NCBI GenBank assembly: GCA_020633675.1 | Contig: JACKDE010000003.1 | Location: forward strand, 620,001-684,000 | Length of the DNA: 64,000 nt | Direction: 5' to 3' | DNA from: Deferribacteres bacterium | GTDB taxonomy: Bacteria; Zhuqueibacterota; Zhuqueibacteria; Zhuqueibacterales; Geothermadaptataceae | Shown here: positions 1 to 8,699 of the stretch, piece by piece | Layout: every line of letters begins with the position of its first letter | Numbering within the stretch: the first letter of the stretch is position 1 | Position numbers and translations under genes: made by a program | Notes under the pieces: generated by a model | Told to the model about the DNA's origin: nothing | Databases searched by the model: none | Seen by the model: the letters and a program-made list of their open reading frames with translations, nothing else

Positions 1-692
1 AACAACGAGAACGCACGCACAGCAACTTCAAGCGCACTGGTCCAGGCGACGCCTGATTTGTACGGATTTTCTTTATACCAATCCGCGACCAATACATCGA
101 TTTCGTCACGATATTGCGTTTCGCGCGTCAGGTACCAGGCCTTGGCCAATTCGATCAGAAATTGTAGGCGGTTTAGTTCCCAAACATGCTTGATATCGAC
201 TTTGCCGTTGCTGGTAAAAATATCGATGTCATGGTAAAAGCCCGATGGGAATTTGTGCCCGGTCGCCGGATCATTTTGCCATGTGATTTTATCGGGGTAA
301 TGGGCTTCGACGCCCAGGAAAGCATAGCGTCGCTGCAGCAACACCTTCGCCCGCAAGAGACTCTGCTCGTATTCATGCGGTAACAGTTCCTTAAACAGCT
401 CGGCTTTATGCTGGTCTGCATAATTTGGATGTTCCAGCGGATCGATTGAAATTGGAAATTTTCGTCGCCAGCCGGTATTTTGCAGTAAGCCTTGCACATT
501 GCCTTCACGAAAATCAGCCATGAGCGAACGGAACTTCGAATTGAAAAAATTGAAGCCCTCAGCATGCAAAAGCTGCACTTCTTCTTCAAAAGCCTGGCGT
601 TCTTTACGGATGCGGAAATGCTCACCGACACGATATTTGATCTCATGCCGGGACATACGTTTTAATTTTCGATATTTGAGTGTTAAGGACAT
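1..692 (-). CDS. Heparinase II/III-family polysaccharide lyase, N-terminal part (runs off left edge)
   Basis: The frame opens with ATG at 692 and is still open at base 1, giving about 230 N-terminal residues. The protein starts MSLTLKYRKLKRMSRHE and has no signal peptide. It contains HVWELNRLQFLIELAKAW (about residues 170-187) and WTSALEVAVRAFSL at the edge. These match the helical toroid domain of heparinase II/III-like lyases, which cleave uronic-acid polysaccharides by beta-elimination; the catalytic C-terminal half is outside the window. A second ATG 12 codons in is an alternative start, and neither has a strong Shine-Dalgarno. It is the most downstream gene seen of the minus-strand exopolysaccharide cluster, where such lyases commonly trim or release the polymer. 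Family assignment is firm; substrate is unknown. Confidence 0.8.
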   Translation of the reverse strand, partial: MSLTLKYRKLKRMSRHEIKYRVGEHFRIRKERQAFEEEVQLLHAEGFNFFNSKFRSLMADFREGNVQGLLQNTGWRRKFPISIDPLEHPNYADQHKAELFKELLPHEYEQSLLRAKVLLQRRYAFLGVEAHYPDKITWQNDPATGHKFPSGFYHDIDIFTSNGKVDIKHVWELNRLQFLIELAKAWYLTRETQYRDEIDVLVADWYKENPYKSGVAWTSALEVAVRAFSL

Positions 693-830
693 AGATGTAT
701 AAAACGGTCTTATCAGTACTTTGAAGAAAATCGCAATCAAGTGGCCAGCCAGAGATGCCAACGCATCTGTAATCAGAAGCCGCTGTCTGCCTTGTGATTG
801 CATGGCAAATCCATGCCGACCTTCAAAGCA

Positions 831-1907
831 CTATTGGTTTTTGATAATTCGATAAATATTCTGAATGTGTCTGTTCACAACCCAGCGGTCATAGAGTTTT
901 GATTTGAGCGAGCGGTCTTTTTCGCGCAACAGCCCCTTGTAATGCGAAAGGTAGTGACGCAGCGCAAAAAACCGAAAGAGAAGATCAGTGGTCTGTTCCG
1001 GGTATTGGTAGCCATCGAGAAATGCTTGCTGTAATTCGCTTACCACCCGAGTGGAGTAGATCGGCTTGTATTTCAGCAAACCAAGGTGATGATAAAAGCG
1101 CGTTAAATCAAACAGCCTTGGGCCAATATCTATTTTTGAAAAATCGTGCACAATCACCTTCTCGCCATCGACCAGCAAATTGCTCATCGTAAAATCGCGA
1201 TGCATAAAGCCAACCTGGATTTCGCTCTGCCTGGCTTCAGACATATTTTTGTTGTAAAAATCCAAAATCGTCTCGCGTACATTTTCGCTAAATTGGGCAG
1301 CCGGATTGGCGACCAGGGCTCGCATGCGAACATCGATATCTTCGACCAGCTCTTGCAAATCGTATTGCCGCTCGCCCTTGAATTCATTTTGTACCGCTTG
1401 CAGCAATTTCCCGGCGTTGTGAACATGTCCAACCAAAGTTTGTATGACCTCATTGGAAGGATTGAACCGCACCTGTGAACGAATCAGATCGCCTAAATTT
1501 TTGCCAACTGTCTCTTCGGTGATGATTGCTTTAAATTCCATCGACAGATAAACCGGGCGTATCGAGCCAAACTGCGAGTAACCGTTTAGCTTGTCACTCC
1601 AAAATCGGTTGGTATCAAAATCTTGCTGTATGGTCGAATTAAAACTCTCCAGGGATTTGCCGTAGACATTTTTGGCGATTTTTACATAGATATTTTTGCT
1701 GCCACCGCTGCCCTGCACGCGATACAAGCGCAGGCTTGAATTTTTGCGCTCGAATTGCTTGCGGCATTGCACCGATTGCAATTCACCGATCTCCAACTCA
1801 GCAAAATTCGGTGACTGCGTAAAATCCTGCATTATTTTCTCAAAGGGATCGACTGTCGTTTCGACCACAGAATCGGTGATGTGCACTGTGTGGATCTCTT
1901 TCAACAA
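831..1907 (-). CDS. APH/lipopolysaccharide-kinase-like protein
   Basis: A 358-residue protein with a protein-kinase-like phosphotransferase core. A possible ATP-binding lysine lies in YVKIAK (about residue 76). The catalytic loop is HRDFTMSNLL (residues 236-245), and the metal-binding motif is HDFSKIDIGPRLFDLTR (DF at about 255). The pattern fits aminoglycoside-phosphotransferase or Kdo/heptose-kinase type enzymes. In an exopolysaccharide cluster the likely job is phosphorylating a sugar or lipid-linked intermediate rather than drug resistance; this is inference. The start is uncertain: tandem TTG codons at 1907 and 1904 open the frame, and an ATG at 1832 is a shorter alternative. About 160 bases separate it from the upstream glycosyltransferase. 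Confidence 0.65.
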   Translation of the reverse strand: MLKEIHTVHITDSVVETTVDPFEKIMQDFTQSPNFAELEIGELQSVQCRKQFERKNSSLRLYRVQGSGGSKNIYVKIAKNVYGKSLESFNSTIQQDFDTNRFWSDKLNGYSQFGSIRPVYLSMEFKAIITEETVGKNLGDLIRSQVRFNPSNEVIQTLVGHVHNAGKLLQAVQNEFKGERQYDLQELVEDIDVRMRALVANPAAQFSENVRETILDFYNKNMSEARQSEIQVGFMHRDFTMSNLLVDGEKVIVHDFSKIDIGPRLFDLTRFYHHLGLLKYKPIYSTRVVSELQQAFLDGYQYPEQTTDLLFRFFALRHYLSHYKGLLREKDRSLKSKLYDRWVVNRHIQNIYRIIKNQ

Positions 1908-2067
1908 ATTGTTTTTAAGTTATTCATACGACTATCAGAGACTGCTTCCCAGCTCTTTTTTAGCATGTGGAAACATTTACGGCTAACGCGAATTGTTTTC
2001 GACAGGCGTGCCACTCTGAAGCATGAAACGAAGCAGAGTCTCTGGTTCTGCGCACAAAATGAAACAG

Positions 2068-3201
2068 CTAAGCTGCGCGCTGGTTCGATCGCTCCAGCAA
2101 TCGCAGATACAAGTTTTGGTAATTATTTACCGTGGTTTCAAGGGTAAAATTCTCGTGTATAAAACTCGGGCCATTGTTTTGAAAACGTTTTCTCAGATCT
2201 TTGTTTTTATAAACGTTCAACAACCGATCTGCCAGTTGCTCGGCACTTCCGACATCAAACAACAAGCCATTAACCTGATCTTGGACCAACTCCGGATTGC
2301 CACCCGTTCGGGTTGCCACAACCGGCACACCGCACGCCATCGCTTCCAGTATCACATTCGAGCACCCTTCACTAATCGATGACAGAACGAACGTGTCAAA
2401 GCCATTGAAGACTTTGGTCACCTCCGGTGTGGTGGGTAGAAAATGAATTTTCCCCTGCAATTTAAGCGCATCGACTTGGTTTTGGTAATTCGAAATCATC
2501 TTACCATTTTTTTCACCACCGACTAACAGCAACTCTGCTTCAGGCACTTTTTCCTGAAACAATGCAAAGCCTTTCATCAGTGTAAAATGGTCTTTGATAG
2601 GATGAAACCGACCGACCGTGCCTACGACAAACTTGTCTTGCACAGCATGTTCGGTGCGAAATGCGTCTCGCAATTTGTTGCTTGGATAGTATCTTTGGGC
2701 GTCGATACCGTTGTAAACAACCTGAATATTGTCTTTGCGGTAAGAAAAGAGATCTTTCATTCTCGTTTTCAAATCTGCAGCAACAGTTGTAACAGCATCG
2801 AAGCGTTCCCAGATCAACGGCTGCAGTTTATCTTTCAAGCGTGACCGCTCGAACGTACCATGCTCTCCATGTATTTTGATCGGTACGCCAGCCAGTTTGG
2901 CAGCGACATAGCCTTCGATGAGCGTATTCCAGGCGTGAGTATAAATAATATCGTAGGCGTTTTCGCGGAAAACCTGCGCCATGCGAAATACGACCTTCGG
3001 ATCGTTGCCCGGTTTCTTGTTCAGCTCAATGCTGCGTATGCCGTTGCCCCTCATTTTTTCGTCCTGATGGATTTTGCCGAGCACAACGATATCGACGTCG
3101 AACAAGGATTTATCCATAGCGGACGAAATTTTAATGATACCCGCTTCTTTTCCCGCAAAATAGAGCTGGTTGACGATATGCGCCAGTCTGACTTTTGCCA
3201 T
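2068..3201 (-). CDS. Glycosyltransferase family 4 (GT-B fold)
   Basis: A 377-residue cytoplasmic glycosyltransferase that transfers a sugar from a nucleotide-sugar donor to a growing saccharide. The N-terminal Rossmann half begins AKVRLAHIVNQL. The C-terminal donor-binding half carries VGTVGRFHPIKDH and the E-x7-E region SEGCSNVILEAMACGVPVVAT, followed by GGNPELV, all characteristic of GT4. Length is typical. It sits between the polymerase-like membrane protein (86 bases upstream) and the kinase, in the same direction, so it probably adds one residue of the exopolysaccharide repeat unit. Donor and acceptor cannot be read from sequence. Confidence 0.88.
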   Translation of the reverse strand: MAKVRLAHIVNQLYFAGKEAGIIKISSAMDKSLFDVDIVVLGKIHQDEKMRGNGIRSIELNKKPGNDPKVVFRMAQVFRENAYDIIYTHAWNTLIEGYVAAKLAGVPIKIHGEHGTFERSRLKDKLQPLIWERFDAVTTVAADLKTRMKDLFSYRKDNIQVVYNGIDAQRYYPSNKLRDAFRTEHAVQDKFVVGTVGRFHPIKDHFTLMKGFALFQEKVPEAELLLVGGEKNGKMISNYQNQVDALKLQGKIHFLPTTPEVTKVFNGFDTFVLSSISEGCSNVILEAMACGVPVVATRTGGNPELVQDQVNGLLFDVGSAEQLADRLLNVYKNKDLRKRFQNNGPSFIHENFTLETTVNNYQNLYLRLLERSNQRAA

Positions 3202-3287
3202 ATGATGAATTCAATCGTTCCCAGATGTTATAAAAAATTTAGCTATACGTTACCCGCAATAAGTCAGGTTTGGCGAAGCGCTATTTG

Positions 3288-4661
3288 TTATGAAACAGAC
3301 ACAGGATGATGGCTTTTACCCGGTCTGGGGCGGACTGGTTTTGGCGCTGGTGGAGCAGCTTTGACCTGCTCAATCGGCCTGGCAGTTTGTCCCATCAATT
3401 CTGCTTCTTCAGCATCACGGAATTGAACATTATAGAGAATACAACTCAAAGCCACGAACCAATACAGGGTATCGAGATCGTTATACGAGTGCGTATAAAT
3501 TCCCGGCGCGATGCCAATAAGCCCCACGGCCAGAGAGAAAGCATAGAGTTGTAGTCGTGTCGGCGTCTGACTACGCTCCTGCGATTTTCGCACACGACGA
3601 AAATAGAAATAGGTTAGAACAAACGTCATCAGCCACAGGAATAAGCCCAACACGCCGAATTCCGTTGCGACTTTCAAATAGCTGTTATGGGCATCGCGTG
3701 TTCCCAAATCTGTTAAATACTCTTCACCGAGATAGTCCATCGAAATCATCGGATAATTGTTATAACCAATGCCAAATGGGTATTCTTTGATAAGCGTAAA
3801 ACTGACTTCGTTAATCGCGCTTCGCGAGGCAGCAGAGCTTTCGCTTGACGGATCGAGAATGGTTTGCATATACTCGAAGTAGCCAGGAGGCGCCAAAACA
3901 TAAACGAACAGCACACCGCCGACGATGAATGGAACAATACTGCGTGTACGTAACTTTCCGGGTGCAAACAGTATAAAGCCGATGACACAAACAACCAACG
4001 TTAGAAAGGTCGATCGAAATCCACCTTCGAGTACCGTCATACAATCGAGCATAAATGGCACGATTGCAAACGCTGCAACTTTTTCAATCCAGTTCTTGCC
4101 GGTAAGCCCTAAAGTGATCATCAGGGGAAAATACATCAGGATGTGGGTACCGGTCGCGCCGGTTGCAATGCCCGCTTCTATTGCATCGATCCAATCCCAC
4201 TCTACCCCCCAACGTGTCATGAAGGAAGTGTACCAAACACAAATCAGCATAAACCACATCAGGATATCGACTTCTTTTTTGGTTTGTACAACCTTCACCA
4301 TTAAATAAGAAAACAGAACAATCTTTGAAAAATCGACAGCGCTTTCAAAGGCGACATCTATTGATGCAACGGCCCACATGCTTGTGAGAAAGACAACAAG
4401 CAAAAAAGCAAACAACCAGACCATCGGTGGACGCATCGGCGTCGCAATTTGCCGCAGTGTGCCCTGGTTAAGGATAAATGAGATCAACAATACGATGGTT
4501 GCAACAAACTGAAAACGAATCTCATCAAGCCCGGCGCCAAACATGCGCAAGTTGAGGTGAAAGAGCGCAATGACCATCAATATCCCAACATATGGCCTGC
4601 GGAGTGTCCAGATCAACACTGCTATCAAAATGACAACAGCGACCATTACACGTAACGACAT
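3288..4661 (-). CDS. O-antigen ligase/polymerase-like membrane protein
   Basis: A 457-residue protein with roughly ten to twelve hydrophobic segments spread from residue 3 to about 425 and a proline-rich basic tail. The large periplasmic loop contains DLGTRDAHNSYLKVATEFG. This H-N-x-Y-L block, followed at once by a membrane helix, is the hallmark of the Wzy_C/O-antigen-ligase family, which polymerises or ligates lipid-linked glycans on the periplasmic side. The start ATG at 4661 follows AAAAGGG and lies 2 bases after the stop of the upstream P-loop kinase gene, so the two are surely co-transcribed. Polymerase versus ligase cannot be separated by eye. Confidence 0.8.
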   Translation of the reverse strand: MSLRVMVAVVILIAVLIWTLRRPYVGILMVIALFHLNLRMFGAGLDEIRFQFVATIVLLISFILNQGTLRQIATPMRPPMVWLFAFLLVVFLTSMWAVASIDVAFESAVDFSKIVLFSYLMVKVVQTKKEVDILMWFMLICVWYTSFMTRWGVEWDWIDAIEAGIATGATGTHILMYFPLMITLGLTGKNWIEKVAAFAIVPFMLDCMTVLEGGFRSTFLTLVVCVIGFILFAPGKLRTRSIVPFIVGGVLFVYVLAPPGYFEYMQTILDPSSESSAASRSAINEVSFTLIKEYPFGIGYNNYPMISMDYLGEEYLTDLGTRDAHNSYLKVATEFGVLGLFLWLMTFVLTYFYFRRVRKSQERSQTPTRLQLYAFSLAVGLIGIAPGIYTHSYNDLDTLYWFVALSCILYNVQFRDAEEAELMGQTARPIEQVKAAPPAPKPVRPRPGKSHHPVSVS

Positions 4662-4663
4662 AA

Positions 4664-5296
4664 TTACCCTTTTAGCTTACCGTTCAGTCTCTCCCTGATC
4701 TGACGTTCGATCACATCAAGAACATCACGGGGATCATCCGTGCGCATTAATTGCAAATCGCAAAATGTGTCGGACATTACCGTGTATTTCGCGTGAAGTT
4801 CACGAATATAATTAGGCTCATAGCTCTCTCGTCGCTGAATAATTATTTCAGGATCTGCCAACATCAAAAAACTCAGATCGGCTTTTGGCATAAACTTGGT
4901 CAAAATCCGAAAATAAATACGCTCTGCTTTCCCTTCGAGTTTGTAATGCACCAAGTTATCGTAAAAAAAGCGGTCGCAGATAACGAGATGGCCGTTCAGC
5001 ATGAATCGATGAAACAAATGAAAATTGACCATACGTATTGCGTAACCGGCAAAACGCAAAAAGCCAAGCCGCCTCATCGGCTCACAACGAAATGGTTTCT
5101 CCCTCTTCTGTCGCTTGATGTTGCTGGATCTTCTTCCCTTCTTTATTGCCTTCCTCTTCATTTTGGGCCAATTCCAGGTGAGAAAACGAAACCGTACATA
5201 GAGTGGATTCAGATTTTGGTCGACCAAAAAATCCCGCACATATTTTGAGCTGGTGCTTTTGCCGCTACCAACGATGCCCGAGAACGTAATCAGCAT
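4664..5296 (-). CDS. Thymidylate kinase-like P-loop kinase
   Basis: A 210-residue nucleoside/nucleotide kinase-like protein. Walker A is GIVGSGKST (residues 7-15). A CDRFFYDNLVHY segment corresponds to the DR(Y/F)..D base-binding region of thymidylate kinases. A strongly basic insert (about residues 45-75, KMKRKAIKKGRRSSNIKRQKRE) replaces the usual region after the P-loop and may be a membrane or nucleic-acid contact. The genuine housekeeping tmk is usually not embedded in a polysaccharide operon, so this is probably a specialised paralogue acting on a sugar, lipid or regulatory target; that is inference. It lies 2 bases upstream of the polymerase-like gene and 54 bases downstream of the flippase. 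Confidence 0.7.
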   Translation of the reverse strand: MLITFSGIVGSGKSTSSKYVRDFLVDQNLNPLYVRFRFLTWNWPKMKRKAIKKGRRSSNIKRQKREKPFRCEPMRRLGFLRFAGYAIRMVNFHLFHRFMLNGHLVICDRFFYDNLVHYKLEGKAERIYFRILTKFMPKADLSFLMLADPEIIIQRRESYEPNYIRELHAKYTVMSDTFCDLQLMRTDDPRDVLDVIERQIRERLNGKLKG

Positions 5297-5350
5297 ATAT
5301 CGTGTCCTTGTGAAAAATCAAATTCATGGTTGTGCAATAGAAAATGTGGC

Positions 5351-6907
5351 CTATTTTTGGACATCTTTCATGTCAGCGGCCATGGCGAGTTTAGCCTTCT
5401 TTTTTGAACGGAAAAATTTCTTTTTAATGATACCCGATGCGCTTTTCGTATCGCCGGTTATTTCTGCGATCAACTCCATCACCATTCTGAACCGGAAGCC
5501 CCAATGCAAGCCGAGATAAGACAATGTTGCAATGACCATCTGAATCATCAAATAGACTGGGCCATTTGGTTCGAGATAGACAAAATCGACTAAAATAATT
5601 TTGCCCAACAAAATCACAGACAGCATGCTTAGGCTGCAAACAATTGCGGGAACTTGTGCTTCAAGATAGTCGAGCCAACGGATTTTGGTGACTCTGGTAA
5701 TCATATTCATCATCATGATCATGACGATGATAGATGAAACACCGACTGCTGTCGCGACTCCCGGGAGACCGAATTGCACGCCGATAAAGGTCGCTATTGT
5801 CAGCAAGACAAACTCCATACCCCTTCGTGTTACCGTCGAACGCACAAAGCCCGTTGCTGTCAACACCGAATTCAAAAATGGATCGATAGAGCGCAAAATC
5901 CCTGCGACACACATAATCTGAAGCGGCAACGCTGCAGCAATCCATTTTTCTCCCAAGACCACATTGATAAATGGATGGGCAAGCACTGCGAGTCCAGTAA
6001 GCAAGGGATAGCTCAGCAAACTGACAGACAGCACCACCTTCCGGAAAATCTTGCGGATGCGCTCCGGCTCATCCTGGATGCGCGAAAAAGCGGAAAAAAT
6101 GACACGATTGACCGAACGTGTTATGCGCTTTTGTGGCATTCGCATCAGCAGAAACGCTTTTTCGTACAAGCCTAATGCCGACGAGCCGATAAATTTGGAA
6201 ACGAAAAAATAATCGACATTGTCCGCGCCATAACGAAAAAGATTGCGCACGAAAAGGAGAATACCGAAATGGAACAGCTCCTTGCCTGCCTGACGATTGT
6301 AGGTCAGTTTTGGCACCCAACGCGTCCTGTGCATGGCCATCAAACCGGCTACCGTGATGCCAGCCAGCTTGCTGTATATCAAGCTCCACAGGCCGAAACC
6401 AGAGAAGGCCAGCACAATGCTCAGGAAAATCGTTGCGAACATTTCGACGGTTTCGTTAATAGAAGCATTTTTAAAATCGACATCCCGCTTAAGTACCGTT
6501 AGAGGTGTCGTGGAAAAGCATTCCAACACGACGTAAAGCGCCAATATTGGCAATGCTTGCGCCAAAATCGGTTCATCGAAATACACGGCCAAATGCGGAG
6601 AGGCAAAAAAGATGATGAACCAAAGCACACTCTTAAAGGTAAAGTCAATGGTAAAGAGGGTGTTGATCTGAAGTTTGGTGATCTCATCTTTTTTTTGAAT
6701 CAGGCCCTGGTGAAAACCGAATTCGCCGAATTTGGTGGCAAACCCGATCACCAACATGCCAGTCGTAACAATACCAAAGTCTTCAGGCGCAAGCAGGCGA
6801 GCAAGAAATATTGTACCGATCAATTGGCCAAATGTGCTCGCCCCCTTGGCCAAAATGTTGTAGAGAATACTCGTCTTCGCTTTTTTCCCTAATTCACTGT
6901 TAGCCAT
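5351..6907 (-). CDS. Wzx-type polysaccharide flippase (MOP superfamily)
   Basis: A 518-residue integral membrane protein with about twelve to fourteen hydrophobic helices. It has the N-terminal signature of WzxC/RfbX-type exporters (ILYNILAKGASTFGQLIGTI, then LARLLAPEDFGIVTTGM) and the mid-region EKAFLLMRMP. The family moves undecaprenyl-linked oligosaccharides across the inner membrane. The start ATG at 6907 is preceded by AGGAT and lies 6 bases after the stop of the upstream secreted-protein gene, indicating one transcript. A lysine-rich cytoplasmic tail ends the protein. With the neighbouring Wzy-like protein this makes a Wzx/Wzy-type export pathway likely. Confidence 0.87.
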   Translation of the reverse strand: MANSELGKKAKTSILYNILAKGASTFGQLIGTIFLARLLAPEDFGIVTTGMLVIGFATKFGEFGFHQGLIQKKDEITKLQINTLFTIDFTFKSVLWFIIFFASPHLAVYFDEPILAQALPILALYVVLECFSTTPLTVLKRDVDFKNASINETVEMFATIFLSIVLAFSGFGLWSLIYSKLAGITVAGLMAMHRTRWVPKLTYNRQAGKELFHFGILLFVRNLFRYGADNVDYFFVSKFIGSSALGLYEKAFLLMRMPQKRITRSVNRVIFSAFSRIQDEPERIRKIFRKVVLSVSLLSYPLLTGLAVLAHPFINVVLGEKWIAAALPLQIMCVAGILRSIDPFLNSVLTATGFVRSTVTRRGMEFVLLTIATFIGVQFGLPGVATAVGVSSIIVMIMMMNMITRVTKIRWLDYLEAQVPAIVCSLSMLSVILLGKIILVDFVYLEPNGPVYLMIQMVIATLSYLGLHWGFRFRMVMELIAEITGDTKSASGIIKKKFFRSKKKAKLAMAADMKDVQK

Positions 6908-6913
6908 ATAATC

Positions 6914-8446
6914 CTATCTCAAAATCAAAATCTTTTTCGTATCAGAATATTGCCTTGTCTGAACCTGCAGGAAATAGACGCCCGGCGGCACAAGCTGCCC
7001 GGCGGCATTTTTGCCATTCCACGAAACTTGCGTCATCCCTTGTTGGCCCCGCACGTGATCTGTAAGGGTAACGACACGTTGTCCAAGCATGTTATAAACG
7101 AAGATATTGGCGGATTGCGCGGCCGGCAAGAGCATTTGGGCAGTGATATGTGTGCCTGCTGTTATGGCATCTTGCTTGAGCGGGTTTGGGTACACTCCGA
7201 CCAGGCCAAAATCGCTCGGCGAGGTGCCAAACGACTGATCTGCAATTGCAGAAATCCGTTCGTTAATTTCGAGAAAGCCCGACCAGATGTGACCATCGGT
7301 CTTGTTCTGCGCGGCAACCATCAGCCCGGTCGTTTCATCCACCGGATGATTCGGCAAGCTCATGTTATTAAATTTATCTTCACCATTTTGCAGAATGATT
7401 TCTTGCGGCAAACCATCCAGCAATTCCTCAGAGCCAATTGCCACCCGTTTGTAGACACCGTATGCCGGCGTGCCTTCCGTTGTGCCAAAAACATATAAAT
7501 CGTTATTGGTATGGTCGATGGCCAACGAAAGCCTCGTCCAGCCGCCTACGCTATTCACAACATACCGCCGCCAGGTACCGTTTTTGCGGACATAGAGACC
7601 ATTGTCTGCTGCAGCGCCGCTGCTACCACCGGTTTTCACGACGATATAGACGCTGCCATCGGTATCAGCCAATGCTGAAATGTGATTATCGGAATGGACA
7701 TCCGGGAACTGTCCCATAACCGCTTTTTCACTACTCCAAACAATTGGTGGATCACTGACCTTGTGCAGCAGGAAGCCAAAGTGCGAATCGAGTCCGGAAG
7801 CAGTATTTTCGGCATAGGCAACGCCTATATAGTCAACACCATCTTCAGTAAAGGCAACTGCATCAGTGAGCCCCTCAGGAACATTCAATTTCGCTCCCAG
7901 TGCGAATTTATTGGTCCATGTTTTGCCATCATCGTCTGAATAAACGTATTGAAGTACACTTTCGAAAATCCGGAAGATCCAAATCCTTCCGCTCTGATCG
8001 ACGCAAAAGCTGGCTACATTATCATCGCTATATGAAAAATCCAAAATTTCAACCGGGTAGCCTTCCGGGATCGACCAAGAGCCATTTGAATAATTCACCA
8101 CATAAAAACGATGATTCGAAGTATGTGCAGATGACACATAAAGCTTATTATTTTGGCTATCCATATAGCAATCGGGGCGTGACTTATTTTCCGAATCGAT
8201 TGCAATATCTCTCACCCAGGTGTTGTTTTGATATTTCCAAAGATGCCAGGTCTTGTCGGACCATTGCGCGATAACCCACCATGCACCATCATGATAAAAC
8301 AATTTGCTTTGGTTGGATTTTTCGAAATTATCGATGCTATCTTCGATAGGCACCAAAAGTGCCTGCGAATAGGCAATACTGGAAATAAACAGAAAGCAGA
8401 GTATGGATAAAATTTTGAAGAGCTGAGGTGAACGCTTGCGTAGCAT
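6914..8446 (-). CDS. Secreted propeller-like protein with C-terminal sorting (FlgD-like) tail
   Basis: A 510-residue exported protein. The start ATG at 8446 has a near-perfect AAGGAG six bases upstream; an ATG at 8470 is in frame but poorly placed. The signal peptide (KILSILCFLFISSIAYSQ) ends around residue 30. The middle contains repeated short beta blocks with W-x-x-D-x-x-W and SDDDGKTW-like Asp boxes, suggesting a BNR/sialidase-type beta-propeller. The last 85 residues (GVYPNPL, then MLGQRVVTL, then PPGVYFLQVQT and KKILILR) form the FlgD-like/type A secretion-tail domain that directs surface attachment in FCB bacteria. Being first in the exopolysaccharide operon suggests a cell-surface role tied to the polymer. 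No catalytic residues were identified. Confidence 0.75.
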   Translation of the reverse strand: MLRKRSPQLFKILSILCFLFISSIAYSQALLVPIEDSIDNFEKSNQSKLFYHDGAWWVIAQWSDKTWHLWKYQNNTWVRDIAIDSENKSRPDCYMDSQNNKLYVSSAHTSNHRFYVVNYSNGSWSIPEGYPVEILDFSYSDDNVASFCVDQSGRIWIFRIFESVLQYVYSDDDGKTWTNKFALGAKLNVPEGLTDAVAFTEDGVDYIGVAYAENTASGLDSHFGFLLHKVSDPPIVWSSEKAVMGQFPDVHSDNHISALADTDGSVYIVVKTGGSSGAAADNGLYVRKNGTWRRYVVNSVGGWTRLSLAIDHTNNDLYVFGTTEGTPAYGVYKRVAIGSEELLDGLPQEIILQNGEDKFNNMSLPNHPVDETTGLMVAAQNKTDGHIWSGFLEINERISAIADQSFGTSPSDFGLVGVYPNPLKQDAITAGTHITAQMLLPAAQSANIFVYNMLGQRVVTLTDHVRGQQGMTQVSWNGKNAAGQLVPPGVYFLQVQTRQYSDTKKILILR

Positions 8447-8699
8447 TTTTTCTCCTTGATGCTGGTTCATATGATGCGAATCTGCACGCTAGCTCTGCTG
8501 CCAGGTCTTCGGCGAGGTAGCTTTTGGGTCAACTTTACAGGCTTGGGTTGCGCTACAGAAGGATGTTATGTCTAACTCAAGCTAATCATAACAGCTTATG
8601 TACTTTCGAATGTTGGGCAATGCGGAGGGAAAAGCCAGGTTTTTTGATTGCGCCAGCTCGCGCGAATGCAAATCTCCTGGCTGGATAAGATAGTGGGAC

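Noticed and set aside
173..646. 157-codon minus-strand ORF
   Set aside because: Shadow of the heparinase-family gene, which is read in another frame from 692 and has clear family motifs.
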